Shown: one piece after another, positions 25,801 to 35,428 of the stretch
How the letters are laid out: every line of letters begins with the position of its first letter
Numbering within the stretch: position 1 is the stretch's first letter
NCBI GenBank assembly: GCA_936450465.1
Contig: OW388298.1
Coordinates: forward strand, 3,952,035 to 4,016,034
Origin: Gibbula magus
Taxonomy: Eukaryota > Mollusca > Gastropoda > Trochida > Trochidae
DNA: 64,000 bases
Direction: 5' to 3'
Notes under the pieces: generated by a model
What the model was told of the DNA's origin: nothing
The model's database searches: none
Seen by the model: only the letters and a program-made list of their open reading frames with translations
Position numbers and translations under genes: made by a program

Positions 25801-28800
25801 GTTTAGTTATTAGTGCTTGAAGCTCGCCTGTACTGCCATATCACCAATGGAGCTGTTCATCAACAGTTTAGTTATTAGTGCTTGAAGCTCGCCTGTACTG
25901 CCATATCACTAATGGAGCTGTTCGTCAACAGTTTAGTTATTAGTGCTTGAAGCTCGCCTGTACTGTCATATCACTAATGGAGCTGTTCGTCAACAGTTTA
26001 GTTATTAGTGCTTGAAGCTCGTCTGTACTGCCATATCACTAATGGAGCTGTTCGTCAACAGTTTAGTTATTAGTGCTTGAAGCTCGCCTGTACTGCCATA
26101 TCACTAATGGAGCTGTTCGTCAACAGTTTAGTTATTAGTGCTTGAAGCTCGCCTGTACTGTCATATCACTAATGGAGCTGTTCGTCAACAGTTTAGTTAT
26201 TAGTGCTTGAAGCTCGCCTGTACTGCCATATCACTAATGGAGCTGTTCGTCAACAGTTTAGTTATTAGTGCTTGAAGCTCGCCTATACTGCCATATCACT
26301 AATGGAGCTGTTCATCAACAGTTTAGTTATTAGTGCTTGAAGCTCGCCTGTACTATCATATCACTAATGGAGCTGTTCGTCAACAGTTTAGTTATTAGTG
26401 CTTGAAGCTCGCCTGTACTGCCATATCACTAATGGAGCTGTTCGTCAGAAGTTTAGTTATTAGTGCTTGAAGCTCGCCTGTACTGCCATATCACCAATGG
26501 AGCTGTTCATCAACAGTTTAGTTATTAGTGCTTGAAGCTCGCCTGTACTGCCATATCACCAATGGAGCTGTTCATCAACAGTTTAGTTATTAGTGCTTGA
26601 AGCTCGCCTGTACTGCCATATCACTAATGGAGCTGTTCGTCAACAGTTTAGTTATTAGTGCTTGAAGCTCGCCTGTACTGCCATATCACTAATGGAGCTG
26701 TTCGTCAACAGTTTAGTTATTAGTGCTTGAAGCTCGCCTGTACTGCCATATCACTAATAGAGTTGTTCGTCAACAGTTTAGTTATTAGTGCTTGAAGCTC
26801 GCCTGTACTGCCATATCACTAATGGAGCTGTTCGTCAACAGTTTAGTTATTAGTGCTTGAAGCTCGCCTGTACTGCCATATCACCAATGGAGCTGTTCCT
26901 CAACATTTTAGTTATTAGTGCTTGAAGCTCGCCTGTACTGCCATATCACCAATGGAGCTGTTCATCAACAGTTTAGTTATTAGTGCTTGAAGCTCGCCTG
27001 TACTGCCATATCACTAATGGAGCTGTTCGTCAGAAGTTTAGTTATTAGTGCTTGAAGCTCGCCTGTACTGCCATATCACTAATGGAGCTGTTCGTCAACA
27101 GTTTAGTTATTAGAGCTTGTAGCTCGCCTGTACTGCCATATCACTAATGGAGCTGTTCGTCAACAGTTTAGTTATTAGTGCTTGAAGCTCGCCTGTACTG
27201 CCATATCACTAATGGAGCTGTTCCTCAACAGTTTAGTTATTAGTGCTTGAAGCTCGCCTGTACTGCCATATCACTAATGGAGCTGTTCCTCAACAGTTTA
27301 GTTATTAGTGCTTGAAGCTCGCCTGTACTGCCATATCACTAATGGAGCTGTTCGTCAACAGTTTAGTTATTAATGCTTGAAGCTCGCCTGTACTGCCATA
27401 TCACTAATGGAGCTGTTCGTCAACAGTTTAGTTATTAATGCTTGAAGCTCGCCTGTACTGTCATATCACTAATGGAGCTGTTCCTCAACAGTTTAGTTAT
27501 TAGTGCTTGAAGCTCGCCTGTACTGCCATATCACTAATGGAGCTGTTCCTCAACAGTTTAGTTATTAGTGCTTGAAGCTCGCCTGTACTGCCATATCACT
27601 AATGGAGCTGTTCGTCAACAGTTTAGTTATTAGTGCTTGAAGCTCGCCTGTACTGTCATATCACTAATGGAGCTGTTCCTCAACAGTTTAGTTATTAGTG
27701 CTTGAAGCTCGTCTGTACTGTCATATCACTAATGGAGCTGTTCGTCAACAGTTTAGTTATTAGTGCTTGAAGCTCGCCTGTACTGTCATATCACTAATGG
27801 AGCTGTTCGTCAACAGTTTAGTTATTAGTGCTTGAAGCTCGACTGTACTGTCATATCACTAATGGAGCTGTTCCTCAACAGTTTAGTTATTAGTGCTTGA
27901 AGCTCGCCTGTACTGTCATATCACTAATGGAGCTGTTCCTCAACAGTTTAGTTATTAGTGCTTGAAGCTCGCCTGTACTGCCATATCACTAATGGAGCTG
28001 TTCCTCAACAGTTTAGTTATTAGTGCTTGAAGCTCGCCTGTACTGTCATATCACTAATGAACATGTAAGACCAATCAAGATGACAAACAACACAATACTC
28101 ACACTGTATATCGACTGTAACATTGGCATCACTTAAATAGGAATACTGCTGTTTAAAGGTAAAGAAACTTCCAACTGTATCGTTTTTGTGACTCGACTTC
28201 TAGGACATGAAATAAATGTATTTCAAGTTAACACTCACACTGTACATCGACTGTAACGTTAGCATCACTTGACCCCACAGTGTTTCTAGCTGTACAGGTA
28301 TACTGTCCTCTCCTATCTCTGCCAATGTTGTTGATATCCAGAACAGCTCCAGAACTGACAGTGGATCCTCCATAGGTCCAAGTGTAGCTGGTTGTTGGAG
28401 GGTTGCCTGGTGTAGTGTAACTGCTGCAGTCTATCTGGAGACGGGAGAACTCTGTAACAGGTCTGCTGGAGGGGAAGGTGGACCCGATCTGGGGAGCGTC
28501 TTGAACAACATGGAATTATGTCATAGTTCTACTATTTATAACCACAATGATCATAAAGTCTTCTAAAATTTCACATTTGGGACACCACTATGAAAATCGA
28601 TCAATCAAATGTTAAATGTTGAACCAAAAGGAGATTATATCTCAATGTCGAACCAAAATAAACATGACATGAGCGTTGATATTTTTTTTCAGAGAGTGAC
28701 CATGAGGTCAATAGTAAAATGATTATCATCTACAAACAAATGCTATAGAACGCCTGCATGTGAAAGTCATCAGTATTAAGAATTGTAAATATAAGTTGGT

Positions 28801-31800
28801 GATTTCTAAACTTTGTCAACATGTACGTGGTTAACATAATACTGTATATCTGCTACGTATATCAGATTACAAAAAGGGCATTGCAAAAGTCAGTTAACTA
28901 ATGCCACATTTTCATATTTTCAGAGTTGAATATATGTTAATAACTTTCAGGGACAATGGCGTTTTTAAATAGTGAACGGTGAATAAGTATACAGATATCT
29001 CGATCTTGCACTTTCGGATGACAATTCTTGGTAATGAATATCCCAACAGCGTTGTTTGAATAGCTTGAGGAACATTGCAGGATCTCAAACTGTTTGGTGA
29101 ATCCATACATGTGCGAAGCCGAAACAATAATAAAATAACAAAATTCTAGCTGAAGAGATCAAGTTACTATGTCACTGGTCATCACGAATTTCAGAATATT
29201 ATAGAATCAATTCGAATGCCTTGTAATTGGCTTACTCAGTACCAATAACCATTAAGAAATACTTCTTATTTTTGTTAATGAACATGCATTCCACATTCTA
29301 CTAACACAGTTTTAGTGGAAGAGTGGTAACCGACACCGATGACACCTAAAAGTCAGAATGAACCTTTTCAATATTATATATTTCTGGTTGTAAAGCAAAT
29401 TTGGTTGGACTTTGCCATAAAAAAAAACTTAACATGAAACTTCACAATTTTAATGAAACATATTATTACCAATTAACAATTAATTGAAAATGGCAAACCA
29501 AAGATCAGATGATCTATCATCCGATTTCATCTTCGTGATCTTTGATCAGCTTGGCAATTATATGATTAAATATCGTTGGTTTTGTGTCTTGAGATGTTAA
29601 TGTGAAGTGTGTTCGAAGCAATTTGAAGGTCACAAGGTTAAACCATGTTCACCTGATTTGTCTGGAGTTATTGCGAAATTGAAGGACTATATATTTTTCA
29701 AACATTTCAGGTTTGTTCTGATGTTTTGTCTTACATATATCGAATATGTTTATTGTTTATATAGTGAAGGATAGTTTTAGAAGTACTTTCCATTTAGATA
29801 GTGAAGAAATATAACTTGGTATATTAGGGATAACACTACCTCGAGGCGAAATGGTCGTGTGGTAAGCTGTTGGTACAGTCAATGCTGGCGATAGTTGCCT
29901 TAGTCTGAGGGCATGGGTTCGAATCCCACATGGGGCTCGGCCCGAAAAAGTGCAAGAATTTGTACTATTGAAGGTAGTGTTATCCCAAATATAACCAAGT
30001 TATTTGAAGGATAGTTGTTAACTTTCAAATTGAAATGTAATGGTTTCAAAACATTCTCAGTCTCATCTTTAAATGCTATAATTGAGTGAGGTTCAACCTT
30101 TTAGGTTTATAGTTTTAGAAATATTCATCTAGACTGTTACAAAGCATATTCAGGGTCAATATTGTCATTAAATGTATATATGAATCTTACTTCGTTTTAG
30201 AATTCTTTGAGCATTTCCATATCTAACATTTTCAATGTTCCTATTTTCAAAGCAACTAACATGCCAACCCCCATGTATAGAATAGAATATTCAAATTTGT
30301 CGGATTTCTGTTGAATCACTAACTGGTATAAGACCTGAATCGACATCAAAGTATATTCATTATTAAAAAATGAGATGTTTTCTTTTGACATATCCCAGCA
30401 GGCACACGACGTTGTTATACGTTGTATTTTGGTTGAGAGAGAAGGTAGCTTGAAGCGTTTCTAAAATTATCTTGTGATTCGTTGATGCAGTATGTAAGTA
30501 CGCTTGATATGTAGATATTGTTTTTAAAGTTTTAAGTTGCAGTTCAATGGAATGGACATCAAGGAGAAAGAAACATAACAATGAGATAAAATGGAATCAT
30601 AGGATATCAGTTAATATCTTTTATAACACTATGCGGATGTTGTAATTGTACCCTTGATGTTTCTGGGAAAATCTCTCTGTACACTAATTTGTATTGTATT
30701 TGTATCCGGATTAAGAGTAAACATACAAAAAGCAAAAAAAGAAAAAGATAAAAAAAAGTCCAAAAACAAGTTGTACTGGAAACAAGAACCCTTTGAATTG
30801 TTCGGTTTTACGTTTTCAGTAGATTTACTATGAATATACAGCTCATACATGTTATATTTTTTTTCAAAATGAAAACCCCCCAACGTGACAAATACATATG
30901 TAGAACTAGGCTATATATATTTACGATTTGTCAGAAACAATTGTGTGACAGCCGGACAATTCACATTTCAGCATCACTCCTATTGGCATGGGGATTTATC
31001 TAACCTTCATTGTTAAACAATTTCGAATAAAGTCAAGTGCCTACATTGTGTATATATGGTATAAATTATAACTTTTCAAGTACAAACAATTTTACACAAT
31101 TTTGATTTTAGAGAAACTCTTGAAACCAGCATTGATTACTCTTTGAATAACATGAAAAAGAAAGAAAAAACTGACCTCATTCTCTATGAAACAGCTTTGT
31201 ACTCACACGGCGCAGTTGATGTAGCTGTATACTAAAACTGGTGTTAGTTGGTAGGGAAAATATTAGCACAGATATGCTGGTCATTGTTGATAACAAAGTT
31301 GTCCACAATCACATGCATTTTATATATAATACGTTTGTACTCACATTGTACAGTTGCTGTTGCTGTATCCTGAAATCCACCCCTCTGTGAACTAACAACA
31401 CACGTGTACTGTCCGGCTACACTGGGGATGACACTGGAGGCAGGAAGCTGGATTGTCAGAGATGATGAATAGTCTCCCATGAACTGACCTGATTCCCATC
31501 CAGTGCTAGCACCTGTCTGGAATCTGTTACTCTGATTAGTGACTGATCCAGTTACTATTATAACATTTCCATGTTTCCAGCTGAAGCCCATGATTACATC
31601 AGAAGCACCTTTAGTGTAGTTACATCCCAGAGTGAGAGGTTGTTGTTGAACTATTCCTGTACCATCATAGGCAGTCACAGTCACTGTTGTGCTGGCAGCT
31701 GGAATATAGATATGTGAGATATAATACTATCTATTTACACACCAGAGTGAGAGGTTGTTGTTGAACTATTACTAGACCATCATAGGCGGTCACAGTCACT

Positions 31801-33673
31801 GTTGTGCTGGCAGCTGGAATATAGATATATGAGATATAATACTATCTATTTACATCCCACATTTATAGGTTGTTGTTGAACTATTATGAGACCATCATAG
31901 GCAGTCACAGTCACTGTTATGCTGGTAGCTGGAATATAGATGTGTGAGATATAATACTATTATCTATTTACATCCCACATTTATAGGTTGTTGTTGAACT
32001 ATTACTAGACCACCATAGGCAGTCACAGTCACTGTTGTACTGGCAGCTGGAATATAGATATGTGAGATATAATACTATCTATTTACACACCAGAGTGAGA
32101 GGTTGTTGTTGAACTATTACTAGACCATCATAGGCAGTCACAGTCACTGTTGTACTGGCAGCTGGAATATAGATATGTGAGATATAATACTATCTATTTA
32201 CATCCCACATTTATAGGTTGTTGTTGAACTATTACTAGACCATCATAGGCAGTCACAGTCACTGTTGTGCTGGTAGCTGGAATATAGATATGTGAGATAT
32301 AATACTATCTATTTACACACCAGAGTGGGAGATTGTTGTTGAACTATTCCTGTACCATCATAGGCAGTCACAGTCACTGTTGTGTTGGTAGCTGGAATAT
32401 AGATATGTGAGATATAATACTATCTATTTACACACCAGAGTGAGAGGTTGTTGTTGAACTATTCCTGTACCATCATAGCCAGTCACAGTCACTGTTGTGC
32501 TGGCAGCTGGAATATAGATATGTGAGATATAATACTATCTATTTACATCCCACATTTATAGGTTGTTGTTGAACTATTCCTGTACCATCATAGGCAGTCA
32601 CGGTCACTGTTGTGCTGATACGTGAGATATAATACTATCTATTTACACTTGAGGGAGAATCGTTGTGAAATAAATTATTCCTGAACATATATAGGCGGTC
32701 AATGTTTTGCCGGAATATAGGTGTGTGATTAAACACATCACTATGTTGATGTTGCTGATATATACTCACGTGCAATAGAAACACACCCACAATTAGTGAG
32801 AGAGTATACAACTAAATACTGCTGTACTGAAGAATATATTGAATGTATTTCACACTACTCATCAGAGTGTGATACTTTACTTGTATGTCTGTTCAAACAC
32901 ATTTCGGGTGCTGAAATCACCTCATTTAAAATATTTGTTGACCATAATATTTGAGATTTAAGTTGTCTTTTTTATAAGATGTTATCGACATAAATAACCT
33001 GCTTAGACTTGACGCATCATTTCTGTTCTTTTTGTTCTGTTCTAGTGAAGGAGTTCCAAAACAACGATTTTGTAAAACATGTGTTTTTCAGAAATACGAT
33101 CAGGTAATATTTTGAACGTTCATATTTACCTTAATTAGGTTTTGGATACATGATATAAATCTGTTTGTATCGCTCGTGGATTAAAATATCTTCTATTTTG
33201 TATGGTGACGTTCCTTTTGCACGGGACTTTAGTGTAGACATACAGATTTTGCACAATTTCCCTGTCACCGTCAACCACATGCCACCACAATGCTTTTACA
33301 TCCATAAGTAATACGTCACAGTGCCATGACGTCGGAAACACAATGACAGTGACACAATGGTATGATGTCATAGACATAACGACGTCAAAGTCTAAGGCAG
33401 TGTTTGATTAAGAGATATTTTCTTATTTAAAATAAGAACATAATGATTATGTAACTTTTATCAACCTGTGTTGTTTTATATGGTATCAGGCGACTCCTGA
33501 GTGAGATCATCTATCTATTCATTGGTAATATCCTAATTACACTCACAATGCTAGTTTTATTAAATTTGATTAAAACTGAAAGATTGTCATTTTCTGATGT
33601 AAAACTCACGTTTTATCCAAAACAGGATTAACCAGAGACTGTAATCAGACAGATACCTGTAGATTTTCGCCAT
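14260..33673 (-). CDS. Gene A: Ig-superfamily receptor, five Ig domains, TM, ITAM-like tail
   Basis: Ten exons (listed separately) join to 1866 nt, 621 codons plus stop. Order: signal peptide (1-21), Ig D1 (22-139), D2 (140-226), D3 (227-310), D4 (311-399), D5 (400-499), transmembrane exon (500-546), juxtamembrane (547-561), double YxxL exon (562-593), tyrosine-rich end (594-621). Every intron is phase 1, has GT-AG ends, and the total is a multiple of three. The exons were found by homology to gene B and by splice sites. The protein should be a type I plasma-membrane receptor with the Ig domains outside and a signalling tail inside. Ligand and pathway are unknown; recruitment of SH2 kinases after tyrosine phosphorylation is inferred from the motifs. 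Several introns carry partial exon copies, and one carries the 65-bp array. Confidence 0.82.
14504..14599 (-). CDS. Gene A exon 9: ITAM-like cytoplasmic exon
   Basis: The acceptor is CCCAG and the donor GTAATT, phase 1 at both ends, 96 nt. It reads ATSHYSDLDHINSDRQTYTE then LKTFQNEQGTT. The two YxxL motifs, YSDL (Tyr567) and YTEL (Tyr580), are nine residues apart. The first also fits the ITIM pattern S-x-Y-x-x-L. The gene B counterpart has YSDL at the same residue number. Confidence 0.8.
15621..15665 (-). CDS. Gene A exon 8: juxtamembrane
   Basis: A 45-nt exon reading KGGPGNSNPVPQVQ, with donor GTGAGT. Two overlapping acceptors exist (CAG before 15667 and AG before 15665). I chose 15665 because only it keeps phase 1 into exon 9 and brings the total coding length to a multiple of three. 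Confidence 0.65.
16307..16447 (-). CDS. Gene A exon 7: transmembrane segment
   Basis: The acceptor is TTCCAG and the donor GTATGT; 141 nt, phase 1-1. It opens with a Gly/Ser/Thr-rich stalk (GTKFHSVGTTSN), followed by about 25 hydrophobic residues (514-538, ending LVLVLVFLY) and the stop-transfer RR. There is no charged residue in the membrane span, so pairing with an adaptor through the membrane is not suggested. The sequence would read into a stop just past the donor. Confidence 0.85.
16768..16861. repeat. (ACT)n trinucleotide repeat
   Basis: About 30 triplets with two interruptions, in the intron of gene A between D5 and the transmembrane exon. Poly-Thr or poly-Tyr frames through it are artefacts. 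Confidence 0.97.
17170..17620. repeat. 113-bp tandem copies of the D5 exon donor edge
   Basis: Four copies, exactly 113 bp apart (markers at 17201, 17314, 17427 and 17540). Each holds the last part of the D5 exon (encoding VLEV.NSQGRDRLLFTLTS-like sequence), its GT donor and the start of the intron. The last copy is contiguous with the real exon. All four keep a GT at the donor. Confidence 0.9.
17557..17856 (-). CDS. Gene A exon 6: Ig domain D5
   Basis: The acceptor is CCAAG and the donor GTAGGT; 300 nt, phase 1-1. Ig-like: VADVIANPVPEFRWFRQG holds the C-strand Trp, and SKTQDYGDYVLEVKNSQG is the D-x-G-x-Y F strand. Both disulphide cysteines are replaced (Ala and Leu), as also in D5 of gene B (GAPRLDT... 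and DYASYVVEATSNSG). Identity to gene B D5 is obvious along the length. Confidence 0.85.
17890..19030. other. Intron of gene A, nothing recognised
   Basis: Short unrelated frames only; no extra exon with phase-1 splice sites was found between D5 and D4. Confidence 0.5.
19039..19305 (-). CDS. Gene A exon 5: Ig domain D4
   Basis: The acceptor is GTACAG and the donor GTATGT; 267 nt, phase 1-1. It begins LDRPELTLDKTEVVENETVS, has the B-strand LTCNVESYPTA, then EIRNVDNDTVLVV, and ends with VQCLHNGSFLCSA and a final strand KNLNVL. There is no Trp on the C strand, and an additional Cys lies in VQC. Gene B D4 shares LDRP.LT.D.TEV, RNVDNDTV and VQCLHNGSF.CSA, making this the best conserved extracellular domain of the pair. 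Confidence 0.87.
19643..19894 (-). CDS. Gene A exon 4: Ig domain D3
   Basis: The acceptor is CCTCAG and the donor GTGAGT; 252 nt, phase 1-1. It is a compact C2/I-type domain: GPFTATCTADCNPDCTISW (B and C strands with Trp and an extra Cys pair), then SNVSRTDQGSYTCRAENGIG (D-x-G-x-Y-x-C) and the final strand EKTINLVV. Partial copies of its 5' edge lie just upstream. Confidence 0.86.
19880..20015. repeat. 54-bp tandem copies of the D3 exon acceptor edge
   Basis: Three copies 54 bp apart (markers 19888, 19942 and 19996). Each has the splice acceptor and the first codons of D3 on the minus strand. The first is the real exon edge. Confidence 0.88.
20030..21365. other. Intron of gene A, nothing recognised
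   Basis: AT-rich intron sequence with no recognisable exon or repeat. Confidence 0.5.
21366..22378. other. Unrecognised block of different base composition
   Basis: About 1 kb that is visibly richer in G and C and in CpG than its surroundings. It starts abruptly after AT-rich intron and runs straight into the 65-bp array. No conserved domain is seen on either strand. Partial internal repeats of 'ctaacg(a/g)agggcgtag' occur near 21903 and 22131. It could be a non-coding part of a retroelement. Confidence 0.4.
22379..28059. repeat. 65-bp minisatellite, 87 units, hairpin-forming
   Basis: The unit is ccatatcactaatggagctg, ttcgtcaacagtttagttat, tagtgcttgaagctcgcctg, tactg. From 22391 to 28046 is exactly 87 x 65 bp. 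Every unit contains nested inverted motifs: CACTAAT paired with ATTAGTG, and inside them CTGTT and AACAG around a 4-nt loop. Variants are mostly in that loop (cgtc, catc, cctc). A multi-unit block recurs 520 bp (8 units) apart at 23715 and 24235. It lies in the gene A intron between D2 and D3. Confidence 0.97.
28090..28140 (-). repeat. Partial copy of the D2 exon donor edge
   Basis: The minus strand repeats the last approximately 35 nt of the D2 exon with its GTGAG donor, with a few substitutions, about 131 bp beyond the real one. It lies between the 65-bp array and exon 3. Confidence 0.75.
28239..28499 (-). CDS. Gene A exon 3: Ig domain D2
   Basis: The acceptor is TTCAAG and the donor GTGAGT; 261 nt, phase 1-1. 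There is no ATG, so it is not visible as a free-standing ORF. It reads APQIGSTFPSSRPVTEF, then LQIDCSSYTTPGNPPTTSYT, then WTYGGSTVSSGAVLDINNIG and RDRRGQYTCTARNTVGSSDA. It has canonical Cys, Trp and D-x-x-G-x-Y-x-C. It is closest to D3 of gene B (NIDCSTYTTVGKPSSTSYRW). Confidence 0.87.
28500..29760. other. Intron of gene A, nothing recognised
   Basis: AT-rich intron sequence; no exon, RNA or repeat recognised. Confidence 0.5.
29765..30016 (+). mobile_element. tRNA-like element with inverted flanks and direct repeats
   Basis: A tRNA-like core with a perfect B box GGTTCGAATCC (29916-29926) and an A-box-like TGGTCGTGTGG, with the long variable region of a class II (Leu/Ser-type) tRNA. It is bracketed by about 31-bp inverted repeats: 29811-29841, containing agggataacactacct, and 29972-30003, containing aggtagtgttatccca. 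A 12-bp direct repeat, tgaaggatagtt, sits outside at 29765-29776 and 30005-30016. It looks like a transposed SINE/MITE hybrid. Confidence 0.6.
30020..31240. other. Intron of gene A, nothing recognised
   Basis: Only short unrelated frames were seen. Confidence 0.5.
31345..31698 (-). CDS. Gene A exon 2: N-terminal Ig domain D1 (V-like)
   Basis: The acceptor is TTCCAG and the donor GTGAGT; 354 nt, phase 1-1. Mature N-terminus about ASTTVTVTAYDGTG. B strand PLTLGCNYTKG (Cys about residue 47), Trp62 in GFSWKHG, a long C'-D region with GDYSSSLTIQLPASS, and AGQYTCVVSSQRGG with the second Cys near 121. The length (118 codons) and the extra strands suggest a V-set fold. It has no visible similarity to D1 of gene B. 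Confidence 0.85.
31630..32665. repeat. 115-bp tandem copies of the D1 exon acceptor edge
   Basis: Nine copies upstream (in the minus sense) of the real D1 exon. Markers lie at 31638, 31753, 31868, 31986, 32101, 32216, 32331, 32446 and 32561: 115 bp apart, once 118. Each carries TTCCAG and roughly 70 nt of D1 coding sequence. Two alternating unit types exist (accagagtgagagg and cccacatttatagg). The junction falls at a shared ggatgtaa word found in both exon and intron. Confidence 0.92.
33240..33420. mobile_element. Foldback repeat family, copy 2 (partial)
   Basis: It shares gcacaatttccctgtcaccg-type sequence, caccacaatgcttttacatc and the ATGACGTC words with the elements at 5750 and 55990, but lacks the terminal hairpin. 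It sits in the first intron of gene A. Confidence 0.55.
33610..33673 (-). CDS. Gene A exon 1: signal peptide
   Basis: The ATG at 33673 has a good context (A at -3, G at +4). It reads MAKIYRYLSDYSLWLILFWI plus K, a short positive start followed by a hydrophobic core, then donor GTGAGT in phase 1, which matches the phase-1 acceptor of D1. Signal peptide by composition; the cleavage site was not predicted. Confidence 0.7.
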
Positions 33674-33983
33674 TTTACATGAACTGAAATGGAACAAAAC
33701 ACGTTATTGAACTGGCGACTCACTGTCAGTAACAATTGTAATCGTGTTTCATCAACAGTGTGTTCAAGTGAAGATTGTATGTTTGGTTTTCCTTTAAAAC
33801 AGCCACGGACAATTATTCACTGAAAAAGTGAACTTACAACATGACAGTGCTTCACATTGTTTCATTTGCGGTCAAACTATCTGAAAATGTTCCAACCAAT
33901 GTACTTGTAGGAAAAAAAGAGTTTGCACTGTTGAAGAAGTATACCATTGTGTTGCAAACATTAGCTCTATTCAACTTTGCAAC

Positions 33984-34106
33984 ACAGGACAACAATTGGT
34001 GGAATCCGCTTGCCGGATCATTCTGAATTCTTCAGGAATCGCCGATTTTTGGGAGGGTCCGGAAGGATCTGACAAGCGGATTTCACCACTTTGTGTCCTG
34101 TGCAGC
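33984..34106. mobile_element. Short foldback element, copy 2 (MITE-like)
   Basis: Same ends and interior as 4619-4745: acaggaca...ggtggaatccg on the left and cggatttcaccactttgtgt then cctgt on the right. It lies just upstream of the gene A start. Confidence 0.65.
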
Positions 34107-34692
34107 TAGTTCTGAATAATAACAATCATCCTGAAAACCCCGTTACGTACACTACAATGTACTTGATCTACAGACTTGATTTCCCACCATACAACGATAA
34201 CATACTATTCCCGAATGTGTTGAACCGAGTTGGTATACAATGTGAACAGTAACGGGGGACTGAGTGTATAACTATCGATATACTATTGTGATATGAGTAG
34301 AGACTCTCCCGTACTGAGAACGTTTCGAGAACATTGAACCATGACCCGTTTAACCCATCGGGCTGTACAATCTTAGATAATGTTGAAAATACACCTGCTC
34401 AGTAAACGCTAACCTGGTTTATTTGTGTTGATAGGAGCACGCGTGTTCAGTGCATGGATACACTATCTAAATAAGTTGATGACTGACACGAAGTTTGCAC
34501 TGAAACAAAGCAGTGTATAAATAATCTTGAGAAAACAGATAAAGCAAAGAGTACATACCTCTAATGACCTGGTTTGTTGACAAATGTTTTGAAGGATAGC
34601 TGTGTTCAATACACTACATGAGAGCTATTGCTCAGATTTACTTCCGGGTTGTGCACCGTGTCTACCCTACCTGTTCCAACTCGAGGAGGAAA

Positions 34693-35060
34693 GGTATACA
34701 ATATGACAGGTATACAATATGACAGGTGTACAAAAGGACAGGTTTATATAATGCAATGTATTCACTGTAGCTACCAAACACGTTTACGCCTTGAATGGAG
34801 AGAATATGTATAAACGTCTTATATTTAATGCAGTACTGCTTTGTGGTTGTTTATAATATATCCCAGCGAGGTCACGTTGGAGGACAGGTATGTTGACAGT
34901 TAATGCAATGTTACCCCCTTTTGTATAGACTGTAGCTACCGAACATGTTTACCCCTTGAATGGAGAGTATAGGTAAAGACATCTTACATTTACTTCGTGG
35001 TTGTTTGTAAAGTAGCCCGGCCAAGTCACGTTGATGATGACAGTCTACAGGTAAAACAAC
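34693..35060. repeat. Small direct duplications upstream of the 56-bp array
   Basis: Three tandem gacaggtatacaatat-like units at 34693-34745. A diverged pair 165 bp apart follows (34764 and 34929), both with actgtagctacc and cttgaatggaga. It is non-coding. Confidence 0.75.
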
Positions 35061-35428
35061 TGCGTGTACCATTTGTGCAATCCTTTGTCTTTACTTTGTA
35101 CGTTGTGATCTCTCCGATCAAGGAAACGTCTTTATATACATATTGATGTTCGCAATGTACAGTTTGATAGCCATTGAATCATATATTGAGTCATATATTA
35201 TAAATATCAAATCCAAGAGAAATGTAAATGGAATTCTGTTAACGGCGTCAGACTGTAGTTTCACATTATAGTAAGCATATTTTTCTTAAACAGAATATTC
35301 ATTGTAAATATAGTTCTCGCTTATTCATTGGTGTACATATATACTTTTCTAGCTGTAGGTTACTCCCCTATAGGAACGTTTCTTTGTACTCTCTGTATAG
35401 CTGAGTTTGCAATTTGGGTTTTGTGTAA

